A DNA stretch of 64,000 nt, from assembly GCA_022478985.1 (NCBI GenBank), contig JAKSZP010012149.1, positions 38,867 to 102,866 of the forward strand. Reading direction: 5' to 3'. Both the position numbers and the translations under genes were made by a program. The stretch comes from Massospora cicadina (Eukaryota > Entomophthoromycota > Entomophthoromycetes > Entomophthorales > Entomophthoraceae). Positions 1 through 10,574 of this stretch are shown here, piece by piece (position 1 is the stretch's first letter; the number at the start of each line of letters is the position of its first letter). Below the pieces are notes generated by a model. It did not search any database. It was not told where the DNA came from and worked only from the letters and a program-made list of their open reading frames with translations.

Positions 1-115
1 GTAGACAGTGGGTTTCTTGGATGGCCAAGATGTCTACAAGGGGTTTTCGCAGGAAGTCCAGATTTTAGGCTTGGTACATTTGATCCCTGGCTCCCACAAT
101 GTTTAGCACCCTACT
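1..115 (-). pseudogene. LINE ORF2, start of APE endonuclease
   Basis: The minus-strand frame at the left edge gives TLNIVG, then VDILAIQETHC. These are the first two motifs of AP-endonuclease-like LINE domains, where the Asn of the LN motif and the Glu of QE bind the metal. The Glu is intact here, unlike the plus-strand copy at 10.6 kb. One stop separates the two motifs. The rest is outside the window. Confidence 0.65.
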
Positions 116-138
116 GACACTGAGGTGCCCGTGGCACC

Positions 139-1570
139 TCAGGAGCAGTTGGGAGGGCCCTCTGGCCCTAACCCACCATGGCTCATTTTGACCATGCTCC
201 ACATCTGTACTCCAACTCTCTCAGTGTCAATGTCAGTTCCCTTGTTCTGATCCAGTTTTCTGTGGGAATTGTGGTTTTTGGAATTTGCGTTATCTTTTCC
301 TGCACGTGTCTCATGATGGTTCATTGCAGGGTGCTGATTGGATTCTGAGCTTTTGGGGTTCAAATTTGGAGAATTTGGCACCACATTTTCGCCCATATTG
401 CAGCTGAATTGTTCCTCAAAGTGCGCATAATTGATGTTGCTTGGTGACTCAGTCAAGTTGCTGTGAAAACTCTCAACCTTGGCATATTGTTCTGATTGGT
501 TGGCTCAGTGTATATCCACTATGTCCTCTTGAATTTTCTGGGGTCAATGGATGACTCCACATGTGCTGCTGCCTCAGCCGCTGCCCGCTTATAGGCTTTT
601 TGTGCCACTTTGCGTTGTTTGTGTGTAACTGAGTCCACAATGGAGTAAAGCCCATCCTCACCCCAGCGGAATGGGTGGTGGCCGTTGGTCATTCTAGCGA
701 AGTTTTTGTTAGTTTTGTCCATAGCTTCCTCACAGTAATCTGCATCCATTAAGCCCTCCTTCACAGGGCATGTGTGTTCTTTGTGGCCCTATGAACCGCA
801 GTGGTTGCATATGGGCGGTGCGCGTTCTGGTGTAATTCAGAATGCGGATGACTGTCCCTCATCCACAAAGTGAAACTCTGCTGTGTGGGGGATTCTTGAT
901 AGATCATCTTCCACTTCAGGGAGCGGGTTGATCATGGCGATAGCTTTGCCTGTGCACACTGTTGGCATCAGGCGAAATTTGTTGTAGTTCAATTTGCACA
1001 ATTTCTCCATAGGCTATGAGCCCATTGTGGAGCTCCTCCTCGATTACCTTATGGGGAAGGTTGGTAGGGAGCGATTCAAAGGAGATAAACAAAGTTTTTG
1101 CTTTGTTCCATCTGGTGTGCGCGGTGCGCACTATTCTTTTGCCCTCAGGATGGGCAATTTTGATGCAGACTTTTGCTGCAGCATCTGCTTCTTCAGCTGT
1201 TTTGAAATTCAATATCAATCCAGCTGCAGCCCATGTTGTTGATGGTGACAAATACCGCGTGGGGGAAAAGGGAGGGCTGTGCCTCACATTTTTTCACCCA
1301 CAGGGTTGGGGACTCATCCCCAAGGAAGAGTTGAAGCCCGTGTTCCACCTTTGAAGGGGTTGGTTATGTTAGATGTACATGTATTGGTCCTGTTTTGTAG
1401 CAAATACCATAAACCTGGACAATGTCTGAGTTTGTGGTTTTCTTAGCAGCTTGGGTTCCCGGTCCCCCTCCAGGGCGTTTCTTGCCCTTGGGTGCACCGT
1501 TTTGCGCATATTTTGATGTGACGCTCGCCCAGGTTGTATTAAATTTATTATTATTATTAAAATCGCCCAT
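139..1570 (-). pseudogene. LINE ORF1 (RNA-binding, CCHC knuckle), degenerate
   Basis: ORF1 proteins of such LINEs bind the element RNA and help form the retrotransposition particle. The likely start is the Met at 1570 (MGDFNNNNKF), followed by a Lys/Gly/Pro-rich basic head. The RRM-like middle (about 916-1287) matches the copy at 20 kb, with EEADAAAKVCIKIAHPEGK against KEADEAAAVCIVVDLPKG. The zinc knuckle near 765-812 reads C-N-H-C-G-S-stop-G-H-K-E-H-T-C, so a TAG stop lies inside an otherwise perfect CX2CX4HX4C. A Lys/Ala-rich segment (519-764) and a hydrophilic Asn/Ser-rich tail (139-480) follow in shifted frames. Several frameshifts and stops make it non-functional. Confidence 0.75.
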
Positions 1571-1648
1571 CTCTCCTGTGTGATTATCGAAATTGCTGTT
1601 TGAATCAAATCACAGTAACTAAAGTGATTGTTACAGGAAAGAAAAGCT

Positions 1649-2496
1649 TTTGATTGAAAACTCTATTGACATTAAAAGCTAATTTTGACATAGACTAATA
1701 AAGCCCATGAGCCTGGGTATTAAGTCAGAATATTTTTTATTAAGTCTGACCTAACTGACAAAGCCCCTGGGCAATGTCATCATAGTTGAATACTTTAAAT
1801 GGAATCGCTAGGCCACAAATCCTTAGTTCTGATATACTTAGGATATTTTTTGGTCTATAATCACTGATATTTTGATATGATACATAAAAATTAGCATCAG
1901 CTGTATTATTCTTTCCCCTATCAAATTACCCAATGATTTAAGTCCTGTCAACCTTTCAACAACCACCATTACCAGTGGCGTAGTGAAGTATGTAGAAAAG
2001 GCTATGAAGATCTTCGAGTCTTGATTGAATGTGTATGCTAGCATCTTCTCTCTACTTGAGGATTTTGCTAGAGAACTTGAAAAGTGTGAAGAGCAAACCC
2101 ACAGCAAACTCTCAACACACATGCCCACCCCAACCATGAGATAAGCAACGTGTAGCAGCAGTGGAACAGAAATGGTACAAGCCTTGTCCCATGTTGAGAG
2201 CTTGAGTGGCGTCTGTTGCAAGAATCTTCTAAGTCTAACCCAGCTTTAGTGTTAAAGGTTGCACAGCAAAAAACATTTATTGCTTAAAGATTCACTTGAT
2301 TTATTAAAAAATCTAGCATAATGTGTCAGCAAATTTTACAAGGAAGCTCAAGGGGTTAAGGCCTTCCTTGAAGGATCTGTACTGTTGAAGGAGTTGTATA
2401 GTTGGTGATGTAGGTTGAGCGTAGCTATGAACAAATTAATGGTGATGTACATTCCTAAGGCCTTCATCCACCTGACAATGAAGGGTGTAAGCAGAT
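1649..2496. other. spacer between LINE fragment and element A
   Basis: AT-rich sequence with no recognised element. The 5' LTR of element A should lie here if it survived, and the gap has about the right size for a 757-bp LTR. I could not align it to the 3' LTR at 7436-8192. Short imperfect repeats (AAAGCCC next to CTGGGC, twice in about 70 bp) occur at 1695-1780. Confidence 0.5.
1838..2221 (-). CDS. hypothetical hydrophobic ORF, 127 aa
   Basis: An uninterrupted 127-aa frame, long for this AT-rich, stop-ridden region. It has three hydrophobic stretches, around residues 15-45, 70-95 and 105-125, separated by basic and polar loops, so a small membrane protein is conceivable. I do not recognise the family. 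There is no neighbouring gene to explain it and no clear promoter. It may be chance, or a remnant of a transposon or host exon. Confidence 0.2.
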   Translation of the reverse strand: MQQTPLKLSTWDKACTISVPLLLHVAYLMVGVGMCVESLLWVCSSHFSSSLAKSSSREKMLAYTFNQDSKIFIAFSTYFTTPLVMVVVERLTGLKSLGNLIGERIIQLMLIFMYHIKISVIIDQKIS

Positions 2497-3690
2497 GAAG
2501 GAGGAGCTTAAAAAGCGTGCGGGGGTGGTGGAAGTTAACCAACAAAACCTAAGCTCTTTTGCATCTGAACTTTGCTTTAAAGTCAAGGTACTTTAAAGAT
2601 GGGTTGATGACCTTGAAACTCTCAAGTTGAAAATAGAAGTTAGACTGGATCTATGTGAACCCGCCTCCCAAAAGCCTTCCGCTGCCATGAAAAACAGGCT
2701 TGACGCTGTCCAAGACCAGCTGGATCATCTCATCCACTCTTTTGATCTGTTAGACCCTCATTCAGAAACCACAGGACAGGATGCTCCTGCGGTCCATGCC
2801 CTCACTGGGATTGACTATGCTTCATTCAAACCAATTTTAAGGACAAGTTCATCACAGGTGAGGGTAGCATTGCTTTGTTCTTATACAACTATGAAGCAGC
2901 CATGGAAGGGGCGACTGACCACCAGAAGGGTAAGCATATCATTTCTTATTTAAGTCACATGGACCAAGAAGTGATGGTGCCTCATATGGATGGCCTTAGC
3001 TTTTGAGCCTAGGTTAAGGAGGCGCTCATTGACGATTTTGGATCAAAACAAAGCTAAAGAATGAAAAAGAAATCCTTCATGCTCATTATCATAAGAAAAG
3101 GATAGTCAGTTGCTGACTTTGCATGATGGTTTTAAGTTGAAGTTCATATTCTGTTACCTCTAAGATGTTGACTTTGGACAACGCTGTTGCAACCATCTTG
3201 ACTGGGGTAGCGTCTCACCCTCCTCTGGAGATGCACATCACTTATATGAAATGCTACTTCTACGACGTTCATGATATAAAAGAGGCTCTGCTATATGCCA
3301 CTGACTACCTCAAGCTTGAGTCTTCTCGTGAGTTTGTGTCTAGACCTTGCGTTCTGGCCATTGAAGATCAAAAGCCCAAGCCCTAAGTCTTGGCCATTGA
3401 AGACCAAAAGGATACCATTCATATTATGAGCCCTGATGATCAAAAGAAAAATTCAAGCGATCTGATTGTCCACAATGTGCCTACTGTAACAAGATTAGGC
3501 AAAATAAGATTGTGGGCTGGAAGAAGAGAGCTGACATTGAGGAGCAGGGAAAAGAGATGTTGGCATAGGAAAGTCACCATTATTTATGACAAATCTCATG
3601 TGTCTAACTCACATTCGTTTATTTCTCTATTGCTGTTTGTTTTGGATACCCCTGGTGACCAATCTGAATGGAGTTATGAAGATGATGGTA
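2497..3690 (+). pseudogene. gag, element A
   Basis: The start is taken at the Met at 2497 (MKEELKKRAGVVEVNQQN), which opens a charged, coiled-coil-like segment, but a stop follows within about 40 codons. The frame resumes around 2627-2953 with residues typical of gag N-termini (MKNRLDAVQDQLDHLIHSF), then a capsid-like part in changing frames (3165-3386). Near 3465-3520 there is CAYCNKIRQNKIVG, which looks like a zinc knuckle CX2CX4HX4C whose His has become Gln and last Cys Gly. It encoded the particle protein and is now dead. Confidence 0.6.
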
Positions 3691-3699
3691 CTATGTCTT

Positions 3700-4325
3700 A
3701 GGAGTACCTTCTGAAGTTGAGTTTCTGATCATTTAACACTGGAGGAGTATAAGACGCCACCATACCCAAGGAAACATACCTCAGTCAACTTTTAGGTTGT
3801 CTTGAGGTTATTGACATCGCCAGTGATGTTGATTAGTTCTTGGCTGTCTTGATTTGACCTCTTCAGAATGTCCATACATTGAAGTCCATCTTGGTGAAAT
3901 ACCCTGAGACAGCGCGCGTAAACTGACCTCCCACCTTCCGGCTTAAGGAGGTCTTGGCTCTGTCCTCAACTTTGGTGGAACCCTGATCAAGGTAGAAGTT
4001 GTTTTTAAAAAGTATGAGTCATGTCCATCCTGGATACTGACTACCTGGTGAATATTATCTCCTCTAAGCCTATAAAAAATATTAAGCTGGCTTCTGGTTT
4101 ATAGTATAAGCAAGAGTTTGGAACCATAGGTTAATACAACACTAAGCGATCAGGAGTACTCTTCCCTTCCTATTCAAATTAGGAAGCATATCTTATCAGA
4201 CTCACAGTAGCCTTGGACAACAATACTTATGATATGCTCATAGGTACCCAGTTCATGATCAAATATGATGGGATTATCAGCATGAAGCAAAGGTTTCCTC
4301 TCGTTGCTAAACTATGAAGTCCCTT
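3700..4325 (+). pseudogene. retropepsin region, element A
   Basis: The segment ends with NNTYDMLIGTQFMIKYDG (about 4216-4270). This matches the conserved C-terminal half of Ty3/Gypsy aspartic proteases, where Y-D-(V/I/M)-L-(I/L)-G is followed by a flap-distal helix. Element B has NYDILIGMEFLWKYG at the same place. The catalytic D-T/S-G triad is not recognisable in the battered upstream part. Confidence 0.5.
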
Positions 4326-4489
4326 TAGTCTAATCAAATAAAGATCAAAGTAAAACAAATATTCTTGTCTTTTGAGTACCCATTTTCTGATTTGCTTTTG
4401 CACTATGTCACTTCTGAGTGTAATACAAAGAAACTGCCCGATTTAGTGGATGCTATGAATGGTATTCCTTTTTATGCTTCATAAGAGGT

Positions 4490-4730
4490 AGTGCTTAATA
4501 CTGATGAACAACGAGTGCTTGACACAAAGATCACGCTCCAAATCCCACACCACTGCTTTTAGCACATCATAGTCTTGAGGGGTTAGCCCCTTGGAGCTTT
4601 GGGTAGTGCCTAGTATACTAGACCTACCCTATCAGTGACATATCACTATTCTGTTGGGAAACCTCACCCACAAGGACCTTGTTGTAAGAAAACACCAGGA
4701 GATTGGCAGAAGCTTGTTAGTCCCCATGGA
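4490..4730 (+). pseudogene. dUTPase-like segment, element A
   Basis: Between protease and RT the frames give NTDEQRVLDTKITLQIP, then PSILDLPYQ-stop-HITILLGNLTH and a segment with VVRKHQEIGRSLLVP. Trimeric dUTPases have a beta strand with V-x-T-G-L-x-(I/L)-x-(I/L)-P, motif 3 (G-V-I-D-x-x-Y-x-G-x-I-x-V-x-L-x-N), and a later I-x-x-G-x-x-I-A-Q. ILDLPY with ITILLGNL fits motif 3, including the Asp and Tyr. It lies where elements B, C and D have their matching segments. Assignment rests on motif reading only. A catalytic role is unlikely now because of stops. Confidence 0.5.
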
Positions 4731-4789
4731 GGACATTAAATGTATTTACTTCATTAGCTCTATGATGGATATGGGCTTGCACACGGACA

Positions 4790-5600
4790 GCCTGGTATGT
4801 ACCCTACCAAATGTTCATATCTTGGTTGACCTGACCCCAGAAGAATTTTAAAAGGTTTATAACTTATTGGAAGGCTATAGAGACATATTCTTCAATTCAG
4901 ATTCAAATATGGGCACATGAAATACTGGGTCCATCCATCAATGTGGGTGATGCCCATCCCAATTGGCCAAAACCTTATTGCAAGCCAAAGGTGGAAGAGC
5001 TGCAATTGAGGAATGAGCTTAACCAGTTACTAGACGCGGGGTCTCTAGTCCCAATCAAAAGCCCTTGATCTTCCCCCTTTCTAATCAAAAAGAAAAAAGG
5101 AGGTTATTGAATAGTCATGGGCCACCGCAAACTAAACAACCTCACAAAAAAGGACATATATCCTATCCCCGCATTGACTACGCCCAGCACAACTCTCCAG
5201 TTCAAACTTCTTTTCCGCCATAAACTTGTCAGCGGCTATTGGCAGATGGACTTTTAGAAGATCAGGAGAAATGCGCTCTTAAAAGCAGTGAGGGTCTATT
5301 ATAACCCACACAACTACTTTAAGGGTTGTGAAACGTGCCCACAACTTTTTTCAGAGAGCAATAGATCGTATCTTTCAGGACCCTAGGTATGTTGATTTAA
5401 TGTCTATCTCAATGACATTACAGTATTTTCTAAGACCTTTAATGAACATCTTGCTCATCTAAAAGAAGTGTTTCAACGCTTATGTGAGTCCAACATCAAG
5501 TTAAAACCTTCCAATTGCACCTTTTTCAAGAGGAAACTAGACTTCCTTAGCCATGCTATCTCTCAGGAAGTGATCCAACCCATATAGGATAAGAAAGAAG
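4790..5600 (+). pseudogene. reverse transcriptase, element A
   Basis: A linker with LVDLTPEEF and YRDIFF precedes the RT. The RT shows LIKKKKGG, then VMGHRKLNNLTKKDIYPIP (palm motif), SGYWQMDF, and FNVYLNDITVFSKTFNEHL. The catalytic box is YLND instead of YLDD, so the second Asp is lost. The downstream helix LKEVFQRLCESNIKLKPSNC is well kept. At least four frame changes and several stops interrupt it. Confidence 0.8.
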
Positions 5601-5689
5601 AGATATCAAAAATATGACCACCTAAAACCTATGAGACATTCATGTATTTCTGGAACTAATGGGGTACTACCATCAGTTCATACCAAAGT

Positions 5690-6240
5690 TTGCTCGGCTC
5701 AGCAAGACCTTTGTCCGCAAAATGATGAAAAAACACTCTCTTCCATTGGGGTGCTAAACAGAATGCCGCTTTTGAGAATCTAAAGCAACTGCTAAAACAA
5801 CGTCCTATCCTGCGGCACCCAGTCATGGTTAACCTTTTACCTTTTTTACCAACGCCTTGGGCTATGCCGTTGGGGCATACTTGGCTCAAATGGATGAAAA
5901 TGGGGAGATCATTCAGTATCATATTATAACAAGATGCTGTCAAAAGCTGAGCGCAACTATAGCGTCACTTAGAAGGAGTGTCTTGCAGTTTTATTAGCTG
6001 TGAAACATTAACGTCCTTTCCTATATGGAACTACTTTAACTGAGGTTACAGACCACGCTTCCTTGAAATGGTTATGAAACATAAATGATCCTACTGGCCA
6101 TTTAGCGCGTTGGGATCTAAAGCTCCAGAAGTTTGACTTGAAGATAGTACACTGCACGGTAACCTATCACATTAATGTTAATGAGTTAACTCGGTCACCA
6201 GTCTTGCATTTGAAAAACAGTGAAGCAGAGAGGTTGTATG
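5690..6240 (+). pseudogene. RNase H, element A
   Basis: Shows FTNALGYAVGAYLAQMDENG (the first catalytic Asp position reads Asn), then KECLAVLLAVKH, RPFLYGTTLTEVTDHASL and NDPTGHLARWDLKLQKFDLK. These are the standard Ty3/Gypsy RNase H blocks in order, with the T-D-H Asp kept. Stops interrupt it and it is not functional. Confidence 0.75.
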
Positions 6241-6289
6241 ACATTTTAATCACCCAAATGACTAAGATGAGGATGTGCCTGTCCGGAAG

Positions 6290-7425
6290 ATGTTAACCTG
6301 ACACTCCTGCAACATTAAAGTGGAGAGCAGGAAGTTGTTTAATCAATTGGGGCAAAGTGGTTGCCCTATCTTCGCCCCTCAGAACGTGTACCTGCTATCC
6401 TGGAGGCTAACTCTACCCTGGTCCATGGGGAGTGAAGAAAACTTATGAGTATATTAGGGAGTGTACCATTAGAAAGGAATCATGAAGACCATTGTTGAAG
6501 TCTTGGATGCCTGCCTCACGTGCAAAAAGCAATCCAGCTTCAAGGTTAGATATCAATATCAGCTGACTACCCCTCAACAACCATTCCACACATCAGCTTA
6601 GATGTGGTAGGTCCCCTCCCACGGACTACCTCTGTGATAAGATATATACTAATAGGAATTGACCAATTTCACTAAGTGGATTATAACAGTAGCACTCCAG
6701 CTCAAACGGCCAGAGCCACTGCGTCCTTTCTGCAACTAAACATTTTCACCAGTCATAGCTGCCCAAGCTACAACTATACGACAATGGGAAGAACTTCACC
6801 TCCATAGTAGTCAAGATTCTGGCTACCTCCATGGGAGCTCAACAGTTCCCTTCAGCATCTTATAATACTCCTACAAATGGAATAGTGAATAGTGCAAATA
6901 AAACATTGGCCTGAATTCTACAGAAATGGCCCCTTCTGACCCATTGCAATGGGATCAATTCCTGCATAGTGATCTATTAGGATAATGTATTAGGTATCAC
7001 TGGATCCTAAGCTGTCCCCATTTTATGTTTTATATGGGCAAGAAACAGTGATACCATACCTCTTAGCTAAATATGTCTTCTCCGCTGGTTTTTAGAACCT
7101 GAAAAAGCCATTAGAAGACTGGCTCAGCGTAACAAAAAGCTCCAATATGAGGCTATGACTAACCTAGCTAAAACCGTTACCAAAGAAGGCCAAGCTGCAA
7201 ATGAGCTCCAGCTCCGCTAACTTCCTTCCAAGTGTCCAACATGGTCCTGTATTACCATAACTGAATTACTCATAGAAGCAGAAAGCTTGGATCAATTTGG
7301 GAGGGCCTTTCATCTCACCTACAAGATAGGCAATGTGTAATCCTTAAGGATCTTGGATACAAAAATTATTATAAATTGGGTATATGGCCGCTTTCTACAG
7401 CCATATTATCCCCCCCAACATTCTT
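6290..7425 (+). pseudogene. integrase, element A
   Basis: An HHCC-type N-terminal zinc region is readable across frames (KKTYEYIRE, then IVEVLDACLTCKKQS). The core follows, with DVVGPLPRTTSVIRYILIGI, LYDNGKNFTS and NTPTNGIVNSANKTLA. The core glutamate position reads Asn in that last motif. The C-terminal part is unclear, and no chromodomain can be named. The region runs to the polypurine tract at 7426. Confidence 0.7.
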
Positions 7426-7435
7426 GAGGGGGTGA
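7426..7435 (+). other. polypurine tract, element A
   Basis: GAGGGGGTGA lies directly before the TGTTGGA start of the 3' LTR. Plus-strand DNA priming in LTR elements uses such a tract. Elements B, C and G have equivalent G-runs at the same place. Confidence 0.75.
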
Positions 7436-8192
7436 TGTTGGACTTGCCATCGCAGCTTTGGGAGAAGTATGTTTTAGGCGATAATAGTCCAAACTTTAGT
7501 AATACAAAACCTTGTCTCTCTCTGAAGAATTATTTAACTCAGAGTAATTGTTTTACTCCTCACCTTCAATCATTTAGGACATATTAAGCTGCCCTTGTCA
7601 CTCCCAACCCTTGAGGAATACCCCACCTGAGTTGGAAAGTCGCCCAAGCAAAAACACCAATTCAGTGTTTTAATTATAGGAAAACCACTCCTCTTAATTG
7701 GCTTGATGGGTTCATGAAGGGTGAGGAAATTTTACTCACCAATCATAAGCCAAAGCAGGTGGAGATTGGCTGTGATGAGCCTAATTTTAAGATGAATAAT
7801 TGGGTAAAATATGTTAAATTCTTCCCCCATAATTTTTTTCTACCCACGGTGGACCAAACATATGTTAGTAAAACCTGATGAGGTGAAATGACTTTCCTGA
7901 GAGTTGATTGGTCAGATTGTCATAATTTCAAAGCCTTAACAGCCAGACTATACCGATTTTAATAATCACCCCACTATTAGCCTTCAATGACCCTGAATAC
8001 CAGGATAAGGCCTTGTAATAAAGTATCATTTTTCACACCCAATCTCCTACTTGTGAGCAATATAATAAATTATCTTATAGTTTTCTATACTGTAAGTGCA
8101 CCAATCTATTTGGCAAATAAAGGTTATCATTTTGTTGTTGAAATCTTGCCTAAAATTGACACCTGCGAGCACTAGCAAGCAGGATTCCAACA
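7436..8192 (+). repeat. 3' LTR, element A (757 bp)
   Basis: Begins TGTTGGA just after the polypurine tract and ends TCCAACA, giving a perfect 7-bp terminal inverted repeat of the TG...CA type. The partner 5' LTR was not found. No coding content. An ATG frame at 7384-7587 overlapping it is not considered real. Confidence 0.75.
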
Positions 8193-9056
8193 TTTAGCTC
8201 ACCTAATTTACTTTTTATTAGCCACGCGTTGAACTTTTAGACCAATAGTGATAAAGAATGTCCACTCCAGACCTCAAAATCTGTCAGCCTTCTAGAAACA
8301 AAGGTTTTAACTTCTATTTGAAATCTCACATATATAATCAACTGGGTCAACATATTAGTATCAAATATTATATCATTAGCATTATTTTTTTAGATAAGTA
8401 AAAAGCCAGATTTACTTAGACAATTTTAATAAAAAAGGTATTAAAAAATCACAGGTTAAATACTTTAAACTCATTCATGTTTATAGATCTATTATAATAA
8501 CCCCTTTATTTTACATGTAAGCCAAACTTAGGACAAACATGAAATAAGGGTAACAGATTTTATATAATTAAAATTTAGACTAATTTATTGAGATATGAAA
8601 TTTGCCAAGGCTTGGAGTGATTTTAGATCAGAGTCTAATTTTGACCACTAATTCCTAACTCAGCCCATTAAGAGCCACTAGAAGCATCATCAGATCCCTA
8701 TTAGGGTGAAGATTAAGAAGATATAAAAGTTCTGATAGAAGCAAAAAAGATGATATTGCAAATGCAATATAAAATCAGCTATCTAATGCTCAACTTTCTA
8801 TCAATAAATTGTAGCGTATAGCAAACAGGTTCAAGTTTATGGATGGTTTATGAGAAATTTTATGTTTTACTTTATCAAATACATAGGATGATATTTGCTA
8901 TAATATCTCATAATGAACTTTGTTGTTTCTCTATTTTAGTGAGTTTATTTTAAAAAATGTTATATCCAGAGTAACTACTATGGTAATCATACCAGCTTTT
9001 GTGCAGCTAATTTTATATATAATAGTTAAAAATAATATATAATTTATATTCACAAG
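8193..9056. other. AT-rich spacer
   Basis: About 860 bases of very AT-rich sequence between element A and the plus-strand LINE. I see no gene, repeat or RNA feature in it. Confidence 0.5.
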
Positions 9057-9069
9057 CTTAGATAATAAA
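9057..9069. repeat. target-site duplication, left of plus LINE
   Basis: CTTAGATAATAAA, repeated perfectly at 14335-14347 on the other side of the LINE. Such direct repeats of about 10-20 bp are the signature of target-primed reverse transcription. Confidence 0.9.
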
Positions 9070-9163
9070 AACTTTTCTCTCTCATTGCAATCACTTTTGC
9101 AACTTATTCAATTCAAGTCTGACTTTAGTTTGATAATATCACAGAGGAAATTAGTTTGCGCCC

Positions 9164-10570
9164 ATGTCAGGGAGCAGTTGGGCACGTAAGATAAAAGGCA
9201 CAGGTGGTAGCCCCGTGACTTCCAATGTTTGCAAACGACCCAGAGAAACTGGCGGATTAGATAAAAATAAAAACTGGTGGTTACTATTTCCCCAGAAATC
9301 CTCACTTGGCAGGTGCAATGTAACCAGTACATCAACATGCTGCACTCTCAACCACTCTCGTTGGTGGAATACAGAGTCTGGGTGTTCCTGGATATTCAGC
9401 AAGTGGCGTTGTGGGAAAAGTTTTGTGGGGATGTGCACATTCATTTCCTGACTGCGGTGTACGTCGCACCTGACTCCATGTCATGCGGTTGGCTGGATCT
9501 CAGTTTTGAAAACAAGGAGGCAGCAGATGAAGCTGATGTGGTGTGCATTGTGATTGACCTCCCCAAAGGGCAGTGGGTCATTGAAACTAAGTGCATCAGA
9601 TGGACAAATTACAACCAAATTTTCCTCACGTTTGACTTTTGCTCACTACAGTTAAGCGTGCCATTCTGGAGCAGCACCTGAAAGCTGGTCTCACTGTATA
9701 TGGCGAAATTCAATCCTTTGAGATGCAATGCTTTATGCTGATGCCACACCTGTGCACTGGCAAAGCCATTGCAAATCTGGCCCCAACTGAGGAGATTGCG
9801 AAGGACCTAACCCAGATCCCGCACTCCACTTTTATTAATCAAAGGGCATACCACCCACCCTCTCCAGGTAACCGTGGACAGCGCACCCCCATCTTCACCC
9901 ACTGTGATGCATTCGGCCATAAGGCACACACATGCCCCACCAAGGAGGGCATCATATTCCAAGAGCACCCCTCAGTGGCCATGACCAACGGGGAGGCTCA
10001 CTATGAAGCAACCACTAGTACCGAAGAGAGGCCTTCCCGTGGGGAGCACAAGGCTGCTACTTACTAGTAAAGCCAGTCTCCCCTCAAGAGCAGAAGAAGG
10101 CCAAACAGGCCTGCAGGGCTGCGGCCAAGGAAGCGGCCAAGGTCACCTCTGCTATCCCGCACTCCCAACGCCAGGAGGACATTGAAACCTTTGCAGTGGA
10201 AGCAACTCAGGAATCCCTCAAACAATCAGATTGGGATGCCTAAGCCAATTGGGCCACTCAATCTGAGGATCCAATGGGTGAATCAATCTCACCTGACCTT
10301 TGCACCCAAGCCCCAATTGGAACTGATTTGGTCTCCAACCTACCTGAAAATTTTTTTGACCCAAACATTGGTGCACCAAACTTGACCACACCGCAAAAAA
10401 TTTGTTTGACAGTGGGGAAACCAAAAGCAAAGCCAACACAAACCTGTCTGCTAAAATTAACAAATCTTCCGATAGCATTGCTGCAAATACCCACACCGCC
10501 ATGAAGGCCTGTGGGGATCCAGAGGTGGCTGGCGGGCCCAGGTGACCAACCCTCGTACCTAAGGTGTGAT
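9164..10570 (+). pseudogene. LINE ORF1, plus copy
   Basis: The start is taken at 9164 (MSGSSWARKI) because the minus copy has the same start at 21099. The protein order is a basic head, an RRM-like middle (from about 9277 through 9800, with KEAADEADVVCIVIDLPKGQ), a zinc knuckle (9891-9940), a Lys/Ala-rich segment, and an acidic to polar tail containing ENFFDPNIGAPNL. The knuckle reads F-T-H-C-D-A-F-G-H-K-A-H-T-C: the first Cys codon TGC has become TTC, which would abolish zinc binding. A frameshift near 9640-9680 splits the RRM-like part, and another lies near 10070. Confidence 0.8.
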
Positions 10571-10574
10571 GGGG

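Larger units (their letters stand above)
1..1648 (-). mobile_element. LINE family 1, 5' part, cut by the window edge
   Basis: This is the 5' end of a non-LTR retrotransposon of the same family as the copies at 9070-14334 and 15933-21193. Read on the minus strand it starts near 1648 with a 5' leader matching those copies (CTTTTCTTTC, then a CAA-rich stretch and CACTTT). It then runs through ORF1 and reaches the first residues of the ORF2 endonuclease at the left edge. Protein similarity to the other two copies is clear but lower than theirs to each other, so this is an older or more diverged subfamily member. The remainder of ORF2 should lie left of the window. No target-site duplication can be assigned because one end is missing. 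Confidence 0.8.
2497..8192 (+). mobile_element. Ty3/Gypsy element A, degenerate, 3' LTR only
   Basis: Plus-strand LTR retrotransposon remnant with gag, protease, a dUTPase-like segment, RT, RNase H and integrase, then a polypurine tract and a 757-bp 3' LTR. Integrase after RNase H is the Ty3/Gypsy order. Stops and frameshifts are frequent in every domain. The left LTR and primer-binding site are not recognisable. The protein resembles elements B and C only at domain level, so A is a separate family. Confidence 0.85.
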
